A program made the translations under genes and the position numbers. From Alopecurus myosuroides (lineage: Eukaryota > Streptophyta > Magnoliopsida > Poales > Poaceae): a stretch of DNA of 64,000 bases. The notes beneath the pieces were generated by a model, which worked only from the letters and a program-made list of their open reading frames with translations, ran no database searches and was not told the origin of the DNA. This document shows positions 22,745 through 35,100 of this stretch, one piece after another. Every line of letters starts with the position of its first letter. Positions within the stretch are counted from its first letter, which is position 1. The stretch lies in assembly GCA_028641055.1 (NCBI GenBank), contig CM054057.1:728906484-728970483 (forward strand), read 5' to 3'.

Positions 22745-25244
22745 TTTCCCTTTTATTGAATAAAAAACCATTTTTCTATTTTCCAGTGTCAAAATGGGTT
22801 TTTTTAAGGACCTATCACAAATATGTTGCAAAACTTGGGAGCTGCATTTTTTGAATATTCTAGACCATGTTATATGCACAAATAACCAATTTTTTTCCTA
22901 AGAAATGTTTTCCATCCATATATCTTTTAAAAAACACAAGTTTCTTCCGATTAAGCTAGAAAGGGTCAAATTTGAACTACAAGTGCCTCGTAGTTTGCTC
23001 ATGATTTTTGGAAAAAATCATTTCTAGGTACACAACTAACTATTTCATCAGAGATACACCAAGAGTTTCTCAATATTCAACCCTAGCTACGGAAGTTCAT
23101 GCCCTCCGTCTTGACTTGTTGCTAAAATCGGCTGAGAAAATTCCAGAAAATTCAAAAAAAAACCCAAAACGATGGGAGACCTTCGCGTGGTGTCCTTATA
23201 GATGTCCTACTATCCAATAAAAACAATAAACTTGGAATGCGACATTTGTATTGAAAATGTGTTAAAAAAATTAGCTATCTCCTTCGAACATTCTAGGGTT
23301 TCCGTCCAAATGACGGGTGTTATGGCCTAATCCATGACATAGTTTGTTTTGATGTGCCCATATTCTACACAAACATGCGTCTTGGAATAACGGACAATAT
23401 TTACGGAGGAAGTTTTCCTTTTTATTTAATAAGAACACATTTCCATTTTCCAAGTGCAAAAATGGTTTTTTTTTTGTGAAGGGCCTAGCACAAATATGTT
23501 GCAAAACTTGGAAGCTGCATTTTTGGAATATTCTAGAACATGTTATATGCACATATAACCAAATTGTTTTCCTCATAAAAGGTCTCCATCCACCTCTTTT
23601 GAAAAACACAAGTTCCTACCGATTCAGCTGGAAACATGTCAAATTTGAACAACAGGTGCCTCGTAGTTTGCTCATGATTTTTGGGAAAACTCATTTGTAT
23701 GTACACAAATACCTATTTCATCTTAGGTACACCAAGAGTTTCTCAATATTCAACCTATAGCTACGAAAGTTCATGCGCGCCGTCTTGACTTTTTCCTAAA
23801 ATCGGCCGAGAAAATTCCAGAAAATTCAAAAAAACGCAAAATGATGCGAGACCTTCGTGTGGTGTCCTTATATATGTCCTACTATCCAACAAAAAGAATA
23901 AACATTGAATACGACAGTTGTGTTGAAAATGTGTTCACAAAAATGAGCTATCTCCTTTGAACATTCTCGGGTTTGTTCCAAATGACGGGTGTTATGGCCT
24001 AATCCATGGCATAATTTGTTTTCACGTAACAATATTCCACACAAACATGCGTCTTGGAAGCACGGACAATGTTGACAGAGGAAGTTTTCCATTTTATGGA
24101 ATAAAAAAACAATTTTCCATTTTTTGAGTGTAAAAATGGTTTTTTTTGTGAAGGACCTACCACAAATATGTTGCAAAACTTGGGAGCTGCATTTTTTGAA
24201 TATTCTAGACCATGTTATATGCACTAATAACCAATTTGTTTCCTAAGAAAAGGTTTCCATCCACCTCTTTTGAAAAACACAAGTTTCTACCGATTTAGGT
24301 GGAAACGGGTCAAATTTGAACTACAGGTGCCTTGTAGTTTGCTCATGATTTTTGGGAAAAAATCATTTGTAGGTACACAACTACCTATTTCATCACAGAT
24401 AGACCAAGAGTTTCTCAATATTCAACCCCTAGCTACGAAAGTTCATGCCCACCGTCTTGACTTTTTCTTGAAACCGGCTTAGAAAATTCTAGAAAATTCA
24501 AAAAAAAACCCCAAAATGATGCGAGACCTTCGCGCGGTGTCCTTATATATGTCCTACTATCCAACAAAAATAATAAAGTTGGAATACGACAGTTGTGTTG
24601 AAAATGTGTTCAGAAAAATGAGCTATCTCCTTCGAACATTTTAGGGTTTCGGTCCAAATGACGGGTGTTATGTCCTTATCCATGGCATAGTTTGTTTTAT
24701 GTGCCCATATTCCACACAAACATGCGTCTTGGAAGCACGAATAATGTTGACGGAGGTAGTTTTTCTTTTTATTGACAAAAAACCCTTTTTCCATTTTTCG
24801 AGGGCAAAAAATGTTTTTTTTGTGAAGGACCTACCGCAAATATGTTGCAAAACTTGCGAGATGCATTTTTTGAATATTCTAGACCATGTTATGTGCACAA
24901 ATAACCAATTTGTTTCCTACGGAAATATTTCCATCCACCTCTTTTAAAAAACACAAGTTCCTGCCAATTCAGTTGGAAACGGGTCAAATTTGAACTACAT
25001 GTGCCTCGTAGTTTGCTCATGATTTTTGGGAAAAATCATTTGTAGGTATACAACTACCTATTTCATCACAGATACACCAAGAGTTTCTCAATATTCAACC
25101 CCTAGCTACGAAAGGTCATGTCCGCGTCTTGACTTTTTCCTCAAACCGGCTGAGAAAATTCCAGAAAATTCAAAAAAAACCCGAAATTACGCGAGACCTT
25201 CGTGTGGTGTCCTTATATATGTCCTACTATCCAACCAAAATAAC
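22745..25244. repeat. Tandem array of about 673-bp units (3.7 copies)
   Basis: The anchor ATGTTGCAAAACTTG occurs at 22823, 23496, 24168 and 24842, giving steps of 673, 672 and 674 bp. Neighbouring blocks recur in the same order in each unit, for example a CTCATGATTTTTGG block and a CAAGAGTTTCTCAATATTC block. Frames inside are short and not conserved. The array lies between CACTA-type subterminal sequence and the TNP2 remnant, so it is probably internal to the CACTA element. Divergence among units is several percent by eye. Confidence 0.85.
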
Positions 25245-25456
25245 CGGAAGAAGTTGTATCAAACCTTTTATGTCGGAGATAGAACAAAACCGTGGCTCGT
25301 GAGTGCATATATGCATATCAAATGCACGGTAGGACGTATGATGGCGAATCTAAATGATTTGTATTCGGTCGATGAACTGAAACATGTACGCATGGAATCC
25401 GAGAGGTGGACTATATATAGGACCGTGTGGCTTCCCAAAGTGACTGTGCTAGTTTC

Positions 25457-25576
25457 GATCCAACGGTTCACAAGCGCTCGAAAGAACCACAACCCTGATC
25501 CAACGACTCACACGCGCTTGAAAGAAACACAACCCCGATCCAACGGGTCACATGCGCTCAAAAGAAACACACGATA
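25457..25576. repeat. 40-bp tandem repeat, three copies
   Basis: Units begin GATCCAACG at 25457, 25497 and 25537 and run through an AAAGAAACACAACC-like end. They lie between the 673-bp array and the next tandem repeat. Confidence 0.85.
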
Positions 25577-25624
25577 CGTGTGATTGTTCCTGATGGTGGG
25601 ATTCGGATGCTCGAGAAGCCCTCT

Positions 25625-25807
25625 CCATTTAGCCTCGGTTCGTAAAACATGTCGGGATGAGAACCCCTGTCCGACGAAACCCTAACCATTTAGTCCCGCT
25701 TGGTAAAACAGGCCGAGAAGAGAACCCCTCTCCGACGAAACCCTAACCATTTAGTCCCGGTTGGTAAAACAGGCCGGGATGAGAACCCCTCTCCGATGAA
25801 ACACTAA
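25625..25807. repeat. 61-bp CACTA-type tandem repeat, three copies
   Basis: CCATTTAG starts at 25625, 25686 and 25747, with a degenerate fourth start at 25808. Each unit contains a TAGTCCCGGTTGGTAAAAC-like core, typical of CACTA subterminal sequence. Confidence 0.85.
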
Positions 25808-25825
25808 CCATTTAATACAGTATTA

Positions 25826-25911
25826 CATAGTAGACCCATAATATTACATGAACCATGAAGGTTTAATACATAGTAGACCCATAGTATTACATGAACCATG
25901 AAGGTTTAATA
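25826..25911. repeat. 43-bp tandem repeat, two copies
   Basis: CATAGTAGACCC begins at 25826 and 25869, and the units differ at about one position. It ends just before the TNP2 stop codon. Confidence 0.85.
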
Positions 25912-25925
25912 CATTACGTCCCCAA

Positions 25926-26190
25926 CTAGTGCCGCCATTGTTTTATTTTCCATCGTAGCCAAGGAGAATCTTCATTATTTAACGGGATGCTCGGGTCAGT
26001 TTTCACTCTGAAGGGCGGAATTTCATCAAAGTTATTATAATCTTTTGACATATCTGTCTTGTCATCCACTCCCACGGTGTGTCTTTTCCCTGAAAGAACT
26101 ATGTGGCACTTCGGCTCACCGCATGATGTATTGGTTTTCTTACCTTTTCTTTTCTACGGTTGTGTAGACATGTCCTTCACATAGAAAACC
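25926..26190 (-). pseudogene. CACTA TNP2-like transposase, C-terminal end
   Basis: On the minus strand the frame reads on from the DUF4216-like segment at 36835 after the Tat insertion is set aside, with a GEPKCHIVLSGKRHTVGVDD motif and a stop at 25928-25926. The motif is familiar from C-terminal tails of plant CACTA transposases. It includes a premature stop soon after the insertion point. The AAACC duplication at 26186-26190 marks the insertion. Confidence 0.7.
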
Positions 26191-26671
26191 TGTCGTGGGA
26201 TAATCACGGCAGACGTTACCGGGGGTAACTGATCTTGGGGCAAGACGACACAGGCGTTTGGGAGAGGGTTTAGCTCAGAGGAAAACATGGTGCAACTCGA
26301 TCTGGTAGCCGGCAATCAAAGTCGCCGAGTCTCCGATCTTGATATAATAACTCAACTCTGGGATTACACTAGATGCTCGATATCAAGCGATATTGCTAGG
26401 GTTCTTAGATCTCTGTCTAAACTAAACCTAGGGGTGGGTTTATAAAGCACCCGTACCCCCTCGGCCCTAGCCTCCAAGGCGCAGCTTGAATCCTATCCGG
26501 ACACCGCTTATAAACCCTAACTTTCCTTACCGTAACCCACAATCCGGGTTACGAGGCCTACAAACTTTGGACCTTCCAGAAGCTTCATTATCCTTAGCCA
26601 AACTGCGCACCATGTTCCTTGGGCCGGGTTAAGCCTTGGAGTTGGCCTACCGGGTTATTATACCCCCATCA
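26191..26671 (-). repeat. 3' LTR of Tat copy 2
   Basis: On the minus strand this is the downstream LTR. The complement of the polypurine tract (GTAGTCCCCAGAA, 26672-26684) abuts it. It starts TGTCGTGGGATAATC and ends CCCCCATCA on the plus strand. Confidence 0.94.
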
Positions 26672-27049
26672 GTAGTCCCCAGAATAGCTTAGGCTTCACG
26701 GATCCTCCTTGAAGCGCTCGCTATTCCCTGCAAAGATATCAAACACACAGGCATATGGAGGCCGGGTTAAGGTGCTTTGATAGATGGCTAGGCCTGACTC
26801 CATGGTGGCCATATAGTAACCCGGGTTTTCCCCCAAACACATTGGTTTAATTTTCCAGGTCCAAACCCTAATAAAAATGCCAAGATCCCGTACTCGATAA
26901 CCGATCCTGATATCACGGAGTAGATCTCCTTCTTTCTCTTGTCCAGACGCTTTGCCCAATACTTGGCGCATATCTTGCAGAATCCACGTGGATAACCATC
27001 ACCCCACGATTTCCGGCTTCTGGCCGTTGAGATAGAATCACCCTCACCT

Positions 27050-27057
27050 TATAAATA
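27050..27057 (+). promoter_or_regulatory. TATA box of the antisense gene, copy 2
   Basis: TATAAATA, followed by a CT-rich and then GC-rich leader, matches the box at the same place in copy 1 (18364-18357). It lies about 790 bp upstream of the ATG because of the leader intron. Confidence 0.55.
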
Positions 27058-27317
27058 GTACTCAGAGGGTAACCCTAAACCCATCACTACGCCTCAGCTT
27101 CCCCTTTCCTTCCTTGCTCCGTACACCCTCGCAGCGCCACCACAAGGAGCTTGCGCTCGCCATCGAAGCTAGGTCGCCGCCGGCCGCGCTCGCCCTCGAG
27201 CCATCTCGCGCCGCCGTAAAGCTTCACTGTCGCACCTTCATTCCCCGCGCCAAAAGCCGCGAAGGGACATTCGAGCCATGCCGCTCGCCGCCGTCGCGCT
27301 AGACTCCAATCTCTCTA

Positions 27318-27834
27318 GTAAGCCTCTTGCAGCCGTTTAATTTAGCCCCGCAATTTTTCAATTCATCCAGGATCGGATCTAGGTCAACCCGTGAGTCTTT
27401 CTTCCGATTGCATCAAGTTAGATCGATTCGATGCTCGCCAACTCCTTTAACCACCTGCTAGATAGTTACAACTCATCCTCCTACCATTACTAATCACCAA
27501 ATCTCCTGTAAAATCGCTCACAAACTTTCCCATCTAGATCCATTCCTCCTTGATTTTCCGCTCATTGCGTTAACACCCGGAAAATCCTCCTTTTCCAGCT
27601 ATTTTGCTTGCGGTATACACATGGGCAACCATCCATCTTCCCCAAATGCTTTTCCATACGTAAGTGACCAATAATTTCCACAATTGTACTTAACACCCGG
27701 ATACCTTGTAATCTCCACTTCATAGTGTGATACCCGGATAATTCTTAGCTTCATACTTTCTTGATACCTTATACTCGGATAATCCAACACTTCCGGGTCT
27801 TATTTCCTATGCCTCTTTTTCTTGTGTTTTGCAG
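27318..27834 (+). other. Leader intron of the antisense gene, copy 2
   Basis: A GTAAGC donor at 27318 and a T-rich acceptor ending TTTTGCAG at 27834 bound a 517-bp intron. The ATG follows at 27844. Copy 1 has a 495-bp intron with the same ends. Frames inside are not conserved. Confidence 0.6.
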
Positions 27835-27843
27835 GTTGATCCC

Positions 27844-30800
27844 ATGGCTCCCAAACGACAAGGAAAACAGCCGACTCAGGCAAGGACTACCCAAACCATA
27901 TCCGCCAACTGGGGGCGTTCCACAGCTACGAAGGCCAAGTTGGACGAGCTAGCCGAATTGGGAATTCTCCCTTCTCAGAAGGACATTCACTGGAGAGCGC
28001 CGGCAACGAGACCCGGCCCACCCGCTGATAACGAGGTAATCTGCTTCGTAGAGCACGTGACCCGGGGATTCCGTCCTCCGGGTCACCCTTTCTTCAGGGA
28101 GGTCTTAAGCCATTATGGCCTCCGGGTATTCGACATAGGGCCTAACTCTATGTTGAATATTACCCACTTCATCGTTCTATCCGAGTCGTACTTGTGCATG
28201 CCGCCAAGTTTGACTCTCTTCATCGAACTATTCCAGTGTAAGCCGTGCCGCGAAAGTGGTGACAGAGCACTTCTTACTTGCGGCGGGGTATCCATCCAAC
28301 GCCGCAAGAATTCACCGATGCCAACTCTCAATTTAAACTCCCACGTCAAACATTGGCAGCTGTCTTTCTTTTATTGCCACGATACCTCACCAGACGGCGA
28401 AAAGAAGCTGCCGGGTTACTCGGAAAACCTCCTCGAACCTTTCGAGTCTTTCAATGCCTTTGCACCAGACTCAGACAGGGAGGCGATCCTTCCCTCATTA
28501 GCCAAGATAGCCATCCTCTCAGCCCAAGGCCTCCTCGGGCTAAATTTAGTAAAAACATGGGTTGATTTTCGGATCCAACCCAACTCCATCCGCACCAAAT
28601 TGATGTGCGAGTATTCGGGGCACACCACAGATGCACTCCGATACCCACCAAGAGCTTTGCGACCGGCGATACCAACAAGACCATCAAGGGCTTCTTGACA
28701 GAGAAACTGGAGGTGATAAAGGGCATCACCGGGTTACCCCCGTTTACTCGGGAAAACCCGGCTCCAGCGGTAATATCCGATATTCATGACTCATTTCCAC
28801 ATTTTGACTTGATACAGCTCCTAACCCTTAGTCTCATTCTTTTGTCTTAGGCTGATGACCCTTTCTGGAGAGTTGAACCTCCCCCCCCCTTCCAGAGACC
28901 CGGAAGAAGAGGACGAGCCGGCTGATGATAGTGAAGGTATTTGCACAGAACTTGTATAATCTTTACTCGTATCATTTTCCTCCCGTTTACCTTTTTTCCC
29001 ACGAACACACACCCGGTTCGCAGGGCTGGAGGACGAAGGTGAGACCAACGAGGATGACCCGGAGGCAACCGAGTGTGATCAAGAAGCAACAGCTGGAGCC
29101 AAGAGGAAGGCCAGAGGGGCAGTGTCCAAGGTTCCTTTTTCCTCGTTATCCTCTGAACCTTACTCCTTTGACGCCATGCGACGACTTAACCATCAATTAT
29201 CAAATTCATCGTGCTTGAAGGATTCTCTCCCAGCCAAGCGCAGAGTAACTCGGAGCTCCCCGGGTGAAGATCCCCTTAACCCGCGCATCTCTACCCCCTT
29301 GGTCCATCGTGCCAGTGCTCCTTCATCCCGTCCTTCCGACTCTCCTCAACGCCACCCTTCTCCTAACCACCCACGTGCTGGGCAGTTCCGGGTTCCGTTA
29401 GTGGTCCCTGTGACGACCTCATCTGCTTCCAGTGGCGAGCTCCCGCCGGACTACACCGTGAATGCCGGGTAAGTTTGATACATGATTTCCTTTGACGTCT
29501 GACAAGTTTTCACTGAAGCCACCGTCACCACTACTAACTGCCTTTTCCCATCTTTCTTTCAGCACTCAAGTCACCGTCAGTGACCCGGAAAATATAGAGA
29601 TGGATAACCATCGGGCAGAGAAGCCGACTGAGAACGTAGACGCCGCGACTGGTGGTGATACGGCGAATAACCAGGAACAAGGCCCTCTGAACAATCCACT
29701 TCCCCGAGCCGCCGGATCTCCTTCCTCATCGGAACCAGTGGACGAGGAGATCGAGGTTCTGGATACAAGGATGGATTCTCCCAACCCGGGTACTCAAACT
29801 GTCCGGGTCTCGACCCCAAGGGCGGGGAGAGCTCCCCCACCAGGCGACCAGGCTGCCGGCTCTTCCGGTACTCGGCCCGAGGAACTGACGTTTGCTCAGA
29901 TGCTGGAAACCCTGCGGACTTTAAGGGCTAATGAAGAAAACATCTTGGGGGCTTTAATAGCCAAACACGAGGTAAACCCGACTGATGTTGCTTGTGCCCT
30001 TATCGAGTCCCCAAGTTCCGAGTGAACTGATTCATAATTTGCTTGGGACTTTATTATACAAGCGACTGATAACTTGCCCCTATACCCGACTAAGCCTTGT
30101 TTGCATCCATGCAGTCTTTCGTGACTCAATCTGAGGAGAAACTGGCAAACGCCACCAAGCTCATCGAAAAGGAGGTAGCTTTGCGTGAAGTAGCCGAAGC
30201 TGAGACCAGGAGGAATAGGCTGATAATGAGGAAATATAGGAAAAGGGCTCACAAAGAAGAAGATGATCTAACAAGCCTTTCTGTCCAAATATCAGACACA
30301 TATCGTGCTTTACTTGGTACGTTTCCTCCCCCGGGTTTACCCTTTTGATAGATAGCAAGAGTTTTCCCGACTTACGTTTCCATTTTTTCAGGCCCGGACG
30401 AAGCCATGCCGGAAGAGGATGACATTGCCAAGCTGAAAACTATGAAGAGCGTTATCCGGCAACTATGCCGGAACCAAATGGATCCTTCAGGAATTACGGT
30501 GGCCGGGTAAAGGACATGTTGATCTGAAGAGGATGCTGGATGCCTTCTCCACTATTCCTGAGTGGATTTGGCACTAGAAACGCTCGTCTTGCCGGGTTGG
30601 AGTGACCCGGGGGCCTGCACTCGCCAAGGCTTATTTCCCCAAGCTCCAGCTAGTGAAGCTTATGGGCGGCTTCCCAGAGTTCAAGCTTGATGGGTCCAAG
30701 TTCTCGGTGAAGGATTTTCAGGCCGTCCAAAAGGAGGTCCGTTACCCGGCCAGCGTGATTGCTGACGACCTGGATGTTAATATCCTTGTTCCAGCATATG

Positions 30801-31039
30801 ATGCTGCTGGTGAAGCAATTAAGTCAGATCTTCCCGAGCCGTATGATATGCTGGCTCGGTGGAAGGAGGAAGCTGCTGCATTGAGGGCGGAGGCTGCCAA
30901 GAAGCAAGCTGAAGCCGGCTCTGCCCCCGCTACCTCAACACCAGTCGTTCCACCTCCTGCACGGGCTGGTACCGCTGATCCGGGTGCTGCTGCTACCACC
31001 AATGATGGCAAGGGCAAGGCCAAGATGAACGCCGAGTGA
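27844..31039 (+). pseudogene. Spliced antisense gene of the Tat element, copy 2 (Transposase_28-like)
   Basis: Exons: 27844-28769, 28851-28936, 29024-29468, 29563-29971, 30115-30316 and 30392-31039. Introns are GT-AG and 81, 87, 94, 143 and 75 bp. Exon lengths 445 and 409 bp equal those of copy 1, and the frame passes each junction (phases 0, 1, 2, 0, 1). The spliced product would be about 900 residues: a roughly 310-residue N-terminal domain like Transposase_28, an acidic and Ser/Pro-rich middle, a charged likely coiled-coil stretch (EEKLANATKLIEKEVALREV) and an Ala/Pro-rich tail. Single-base changes near 28643, in the C run near 28885 and in exon 6 break the frame, so this copy may be dead unless these are sequence errors. 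The role is unknown; it is not part of the standard gag-pol set. Confidence 0.75.
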
Positions 31040-32103
31040 CAGCTGATCTCTAATGCCTCTTCTTATGCACCGGTCGGCCAACATGCTATTTAAACAGTTA
31101 TATTTTGGGTGGTGCGCCTGTGCACCTTTGATATCTTTTTACCTGGATTTTGTAATGCACGCTAAGGTCTTGATATATTCGATGCCTCTTCCGGCCTTTT
31201 TAAATTTATCCATTATTGAGCTCATCTGTTCTCGATATCCGGCTTTCTTTATTGTTCCTTTTGTGAAAACTCGATTTCCGGGTCTCATGGGTATTGACAA
31301 GCGGATTTGCTTCGAAGTCCCCAAGTCCCCAAGACTCGGATATTTGGGTTTTTGGAATTCTACAAGTAAGCAATTTTTTCTCTTTTCAAGATTTCAAGTC
31401 ACCCGGACCCGGATCTCCAAGTCTAGGACACTTGATCTTGAAAGGGAACGAACTGCCTACTGCTAAATTCACAAAGATCCCTGAGTCGTTTCACATAGGA
31501 TTTGAAGTTATGCTTAATAATCGTTGAGTTTCCAGGTGTTTAGCCTTGTACTCTGCATAACTTGTGGTTTAGATGACCCTTTTGACTATCTTGTACTGTA
31601 AGCCGGCTTTCGCGTGGATACCATGTTGTTACATCTATACGAAAACGTAGCCAGTCAAGCCCCGTCGGGTTTCATGACTGACTGTAATCGTAAGCGAACT
31701 AATCATGCCACTTTAATGCGAGTCACATCGAGCTTAAGTAAGAACAGCCAAGAAATTTGGACTTCTTTGTCCGGTTATAAGATTGTAGCCGTACTCGTTT
31801 GCAAGTAATCGGCCCTTATAACTCATAGGCATCATGGCCGGGTCTTTGAGTTTGTAACTGTGCTATTCAAGCGACCAGCCCCCAAGACCTAGATATACGC
31901 ACCATACTGAGAGCACATAACCTGATAATAACCATCTCTTTTCTTGATAATCACCTCTTTACTTGATATGAAAAATCTAGGTCAGCAAGCCGCCTCATTA
32001 AAAACCCGTCCAGTCCCCAAGGGTACCCTGGATAGGAAAAGAGTACGTCTGAAAACCTGCTGCCTGTTACATCGTTCAATTCCATATGCCAATACAATTT
32101 TTG
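31040..32103. other. Convergent spacer between the antisense gene and pol, copy 2
   Basis: About 1 kb without credible frames, collinear with 13379-14419 of copy 1 in reverse orientation. It holds the 3' ends of two converging transcripts. Confidence 0.5.
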
Positions 32104-35100
32104 CTAAGTATAATATGGACGTAGCTGAGCCACGTTCCACGGTCTGTCTCTTTCTTGCATAGATGAAGTGGTGTGAGCAGTGTCATTAACTGTGGTCGAC
32201 TCTTCCCTTGCATCTATCAAGTAATACGACCCATTATGAAAATTCCGGCTTATGATAAACGGTCCTTCCCAGGGTGGTGATAACTTGTGCTTTCCTTCGT
32301 TCGACTTACCAGGCGCAGAACCAGGTCTCCTTCCTGGAAGACCCGGGTTTTCACGTGCCGGCTATGATACCTTCGTAAATCCTGCTGATAGATGGCTGAT
32401 CTTTCCAGGGCTTGTTCCCTTTGTTCTTCTAACATATCCACGGCATCTTGCCGGGTCTTTTCATTCTCCACTTCGACGTATGCTGATACTCGTGGTGAAT
32501 CATGAATAATATCACTCGGTAGTACTGCCTCCGCGCCATAGACCATGAAGAAGGGTGTCATCTGAGTAGATCTATTAGGCGTAGTATTGGTGCCCCAAAC
32601 CACAGAAGGGAGTTCTTCGACCCATGCGCCAGCTGCCCTGATACAGGGGACTCGTAATCGTGGTTTTAACCCGCGAAGCAATTCTTGATTTGCCCTCTCC
32701 ACTTGTCCGTTGGCCTGCGGATGAGCCACTGACGCGACGTCAAGTCGGATTCCATTGTTGCCACAGAACTTCTCCATCTCACCAAGGGACATGTTGGTTC
32801 CATTGTCGGTAATTATGCTGTGGGGATACCCGAACCGGTAGATATAATCCTTTTCAGGAACTTGACTGCTGTGGCTGATTCGCAATTAGTAACTGGCATA
32901 ACCTCAACCCACTTGGTAAACTTATCAATAGCCAAAAGATGTGTCTTCTTGCATGGTGACATATGAAAGGGGCCAACCATGTCCATACCCCAGACAGCGA
33001 ACGGCCAAGTTAACGGGATGGTCCGTAACTCCATAGCCGGCACATGGGTTTGGTGAGCGTACCTTTGACATCCGTCACACCTTGCTACCAATCGTTCCGC
33101 ATCTGCTAGAGCCGTGAGCCAGAAGAATCCGTGTCGATAAGCTTTAGCCACGAGAGGTCTTGTGGATGCATGATGTCCACAGTCGCCTTCATGGATTTCC
33201 TTGAGAATCTGTCGGCCTTCTTCTGGCGCTACGCAGCGCAAAAAGACCCCTGCTGCGCTTCTCTTATATAATTCCCGTTGATGATAGAATATCCTTTGCT
33301 CGCCTCAAAATTTGCCTTGCTAATACTCCTGCTGTGGTAACTCGCCTCGCGATAGGTAGGCCAAAAACGGTTCTGTCCATTCGGGAATAGTACGTACAGT
33401 AGCCACAAGTCCTGAATCCGGGTCTTGATTTGCCAATTCCTCCTCTGACTCGGTTTTAACTGATGGTCGCCATAATTCATCCAGGAAAACGTTAGGTGGA
33501 ACCGGCTCTCTGCGCGAGCCGAGTCTAGCGAGCGCGTCGGCTGCCTCATTCTTTCTTCTGTCTATATGCTCCACCTCATATCCGGAAAAACATCCTGCAA
33601 CCCTATCAACTTCCCTGCGGTATGCTCCCATAGTTGCGTCCTTTCTATCCCAAGTTCCTGACACCTGCTGTACCACAAGGTCCGAATCTCCGAAACACCG
33701 TATCCTCTTGACGTTTCTCCTTGGCTGCCCTTAGGCCGTGCAATAGGGCCTCATCCTCGGCCACGTTGTTGGAACAGTCGAAGTGAATTTGTAGTACGTA
33801 ACTTAATTATCTCCTTTGGGTGACGTTAGCACCACCCCAGCTCCTGATCCCTCGTATTGCTTAGATCCATCGAAGTGCATGATCCATGATTCGGAATTTG
33901 GAACCGTTGTAGTTATGCCTGTATGTGTCCAGTCGCTAACGAAATCGATTAAAGCTTGAGATTTGATTGCTGACCTGGGTTCGTAGTTGATGTGATAATC
34001 CCCCATCTCTATCGCCCATTTGGCTATTCTTCCCGTCGCGTCCGAGTTTCTGATCATATCCGACATTGGTATTGAACTAACCACTGTTATGGGGTGTTCC
34101 TGGAAGTACGGCTTCAATTTCCGGCTAGCCATAAAGACCCCGAACACCAACTTTTGCCAATGTGGATAGCGCTGCTTTGCTTCTGATAATACCTCGCTGA
34201 CGTAATAAACCGGTCTCTGAACCGGGTAACCCTTCCCATCCTCTTTGCGCTCCACAACAACTACTGCGCTGACGGCTCGGGGGCCAGCTGCCACGTATAG
34301 CAACATAGGCTCTTTAGGACCCGGAGCCGCTAGTACTGGTGCTTCAGATAACTGTTTCTTTAGTGCTTCAAATGCCTCATCCGCCTCTTGATCCCATACG
34401 AATTTATCTGATTTCCTCAAGAGCCGGTACAAGGGTATTGCTTTTTCTCCAAGCCTGGATATGAATCGGCTCAAGGCTGCTACGCAGCCCGTGAGCTTTT
34501 GAACATGTTTCAAATTTTCCGGCTTTTTCAGACTCTGGATGGCCTTGATTTTGTCCGGGTTTGCCTCGATCCCTCTCTCGGAAACGATAAAGCCGAGTAA
34601 TTTCCCGGCTGGAACTCCGAACACGCACTTTGTCGGGTTAAGCTTCATCTGATATCTCCTCAAATTTCTGAACGTCTCCTTTAGATCATCGATGAATGTT
34701 TCCGCCTTCCTGGTCTTGATAACCACATCATCCACGTAGGCATGGAGGTTGCGCCCAATTTGATCCTCGAAGCACTTTTGAATACACCGTTGGTAAGTTG
34801 CGCCGGCGTTCTTCAATCCAAACGTCATAGTTTTATAACAGAAGGCCCCAAAAGGGGTTATGAATGATGTTTTCTCCCAATACTCCCTCTTGAGCTTAAT
34901 CTGATGGTACCCGGAATATGCGTCCAGAAAGCACAATAGATCGCTTCCTGCTACTGCGTCTATAATCTGATCTATCCTTGGTAGTGCGAACGGATCCTTT
35001 GGGCAATGTTTGTTGAGACTCGTAAAGTCAATGCACATCCTCCACTCATTGGTCTTTTTCATCACTAGAACCGGGTTTGCCAACCAATCCGGGTGAAATA

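Noticed and set aside
22745..25244. CRISPR-like array
   Set aside because: Units are about 673 bp without alternating short repeats and spacers, and the DNA is a plant genome.
26696..26971. 91-residue minus-strand frame next to the 3' LTR of Tat copy 2
   Set aside because: It lies upstream of the antisense gene's TATA box, and the matching region of copy 1 (18480-18743) has no such frame.
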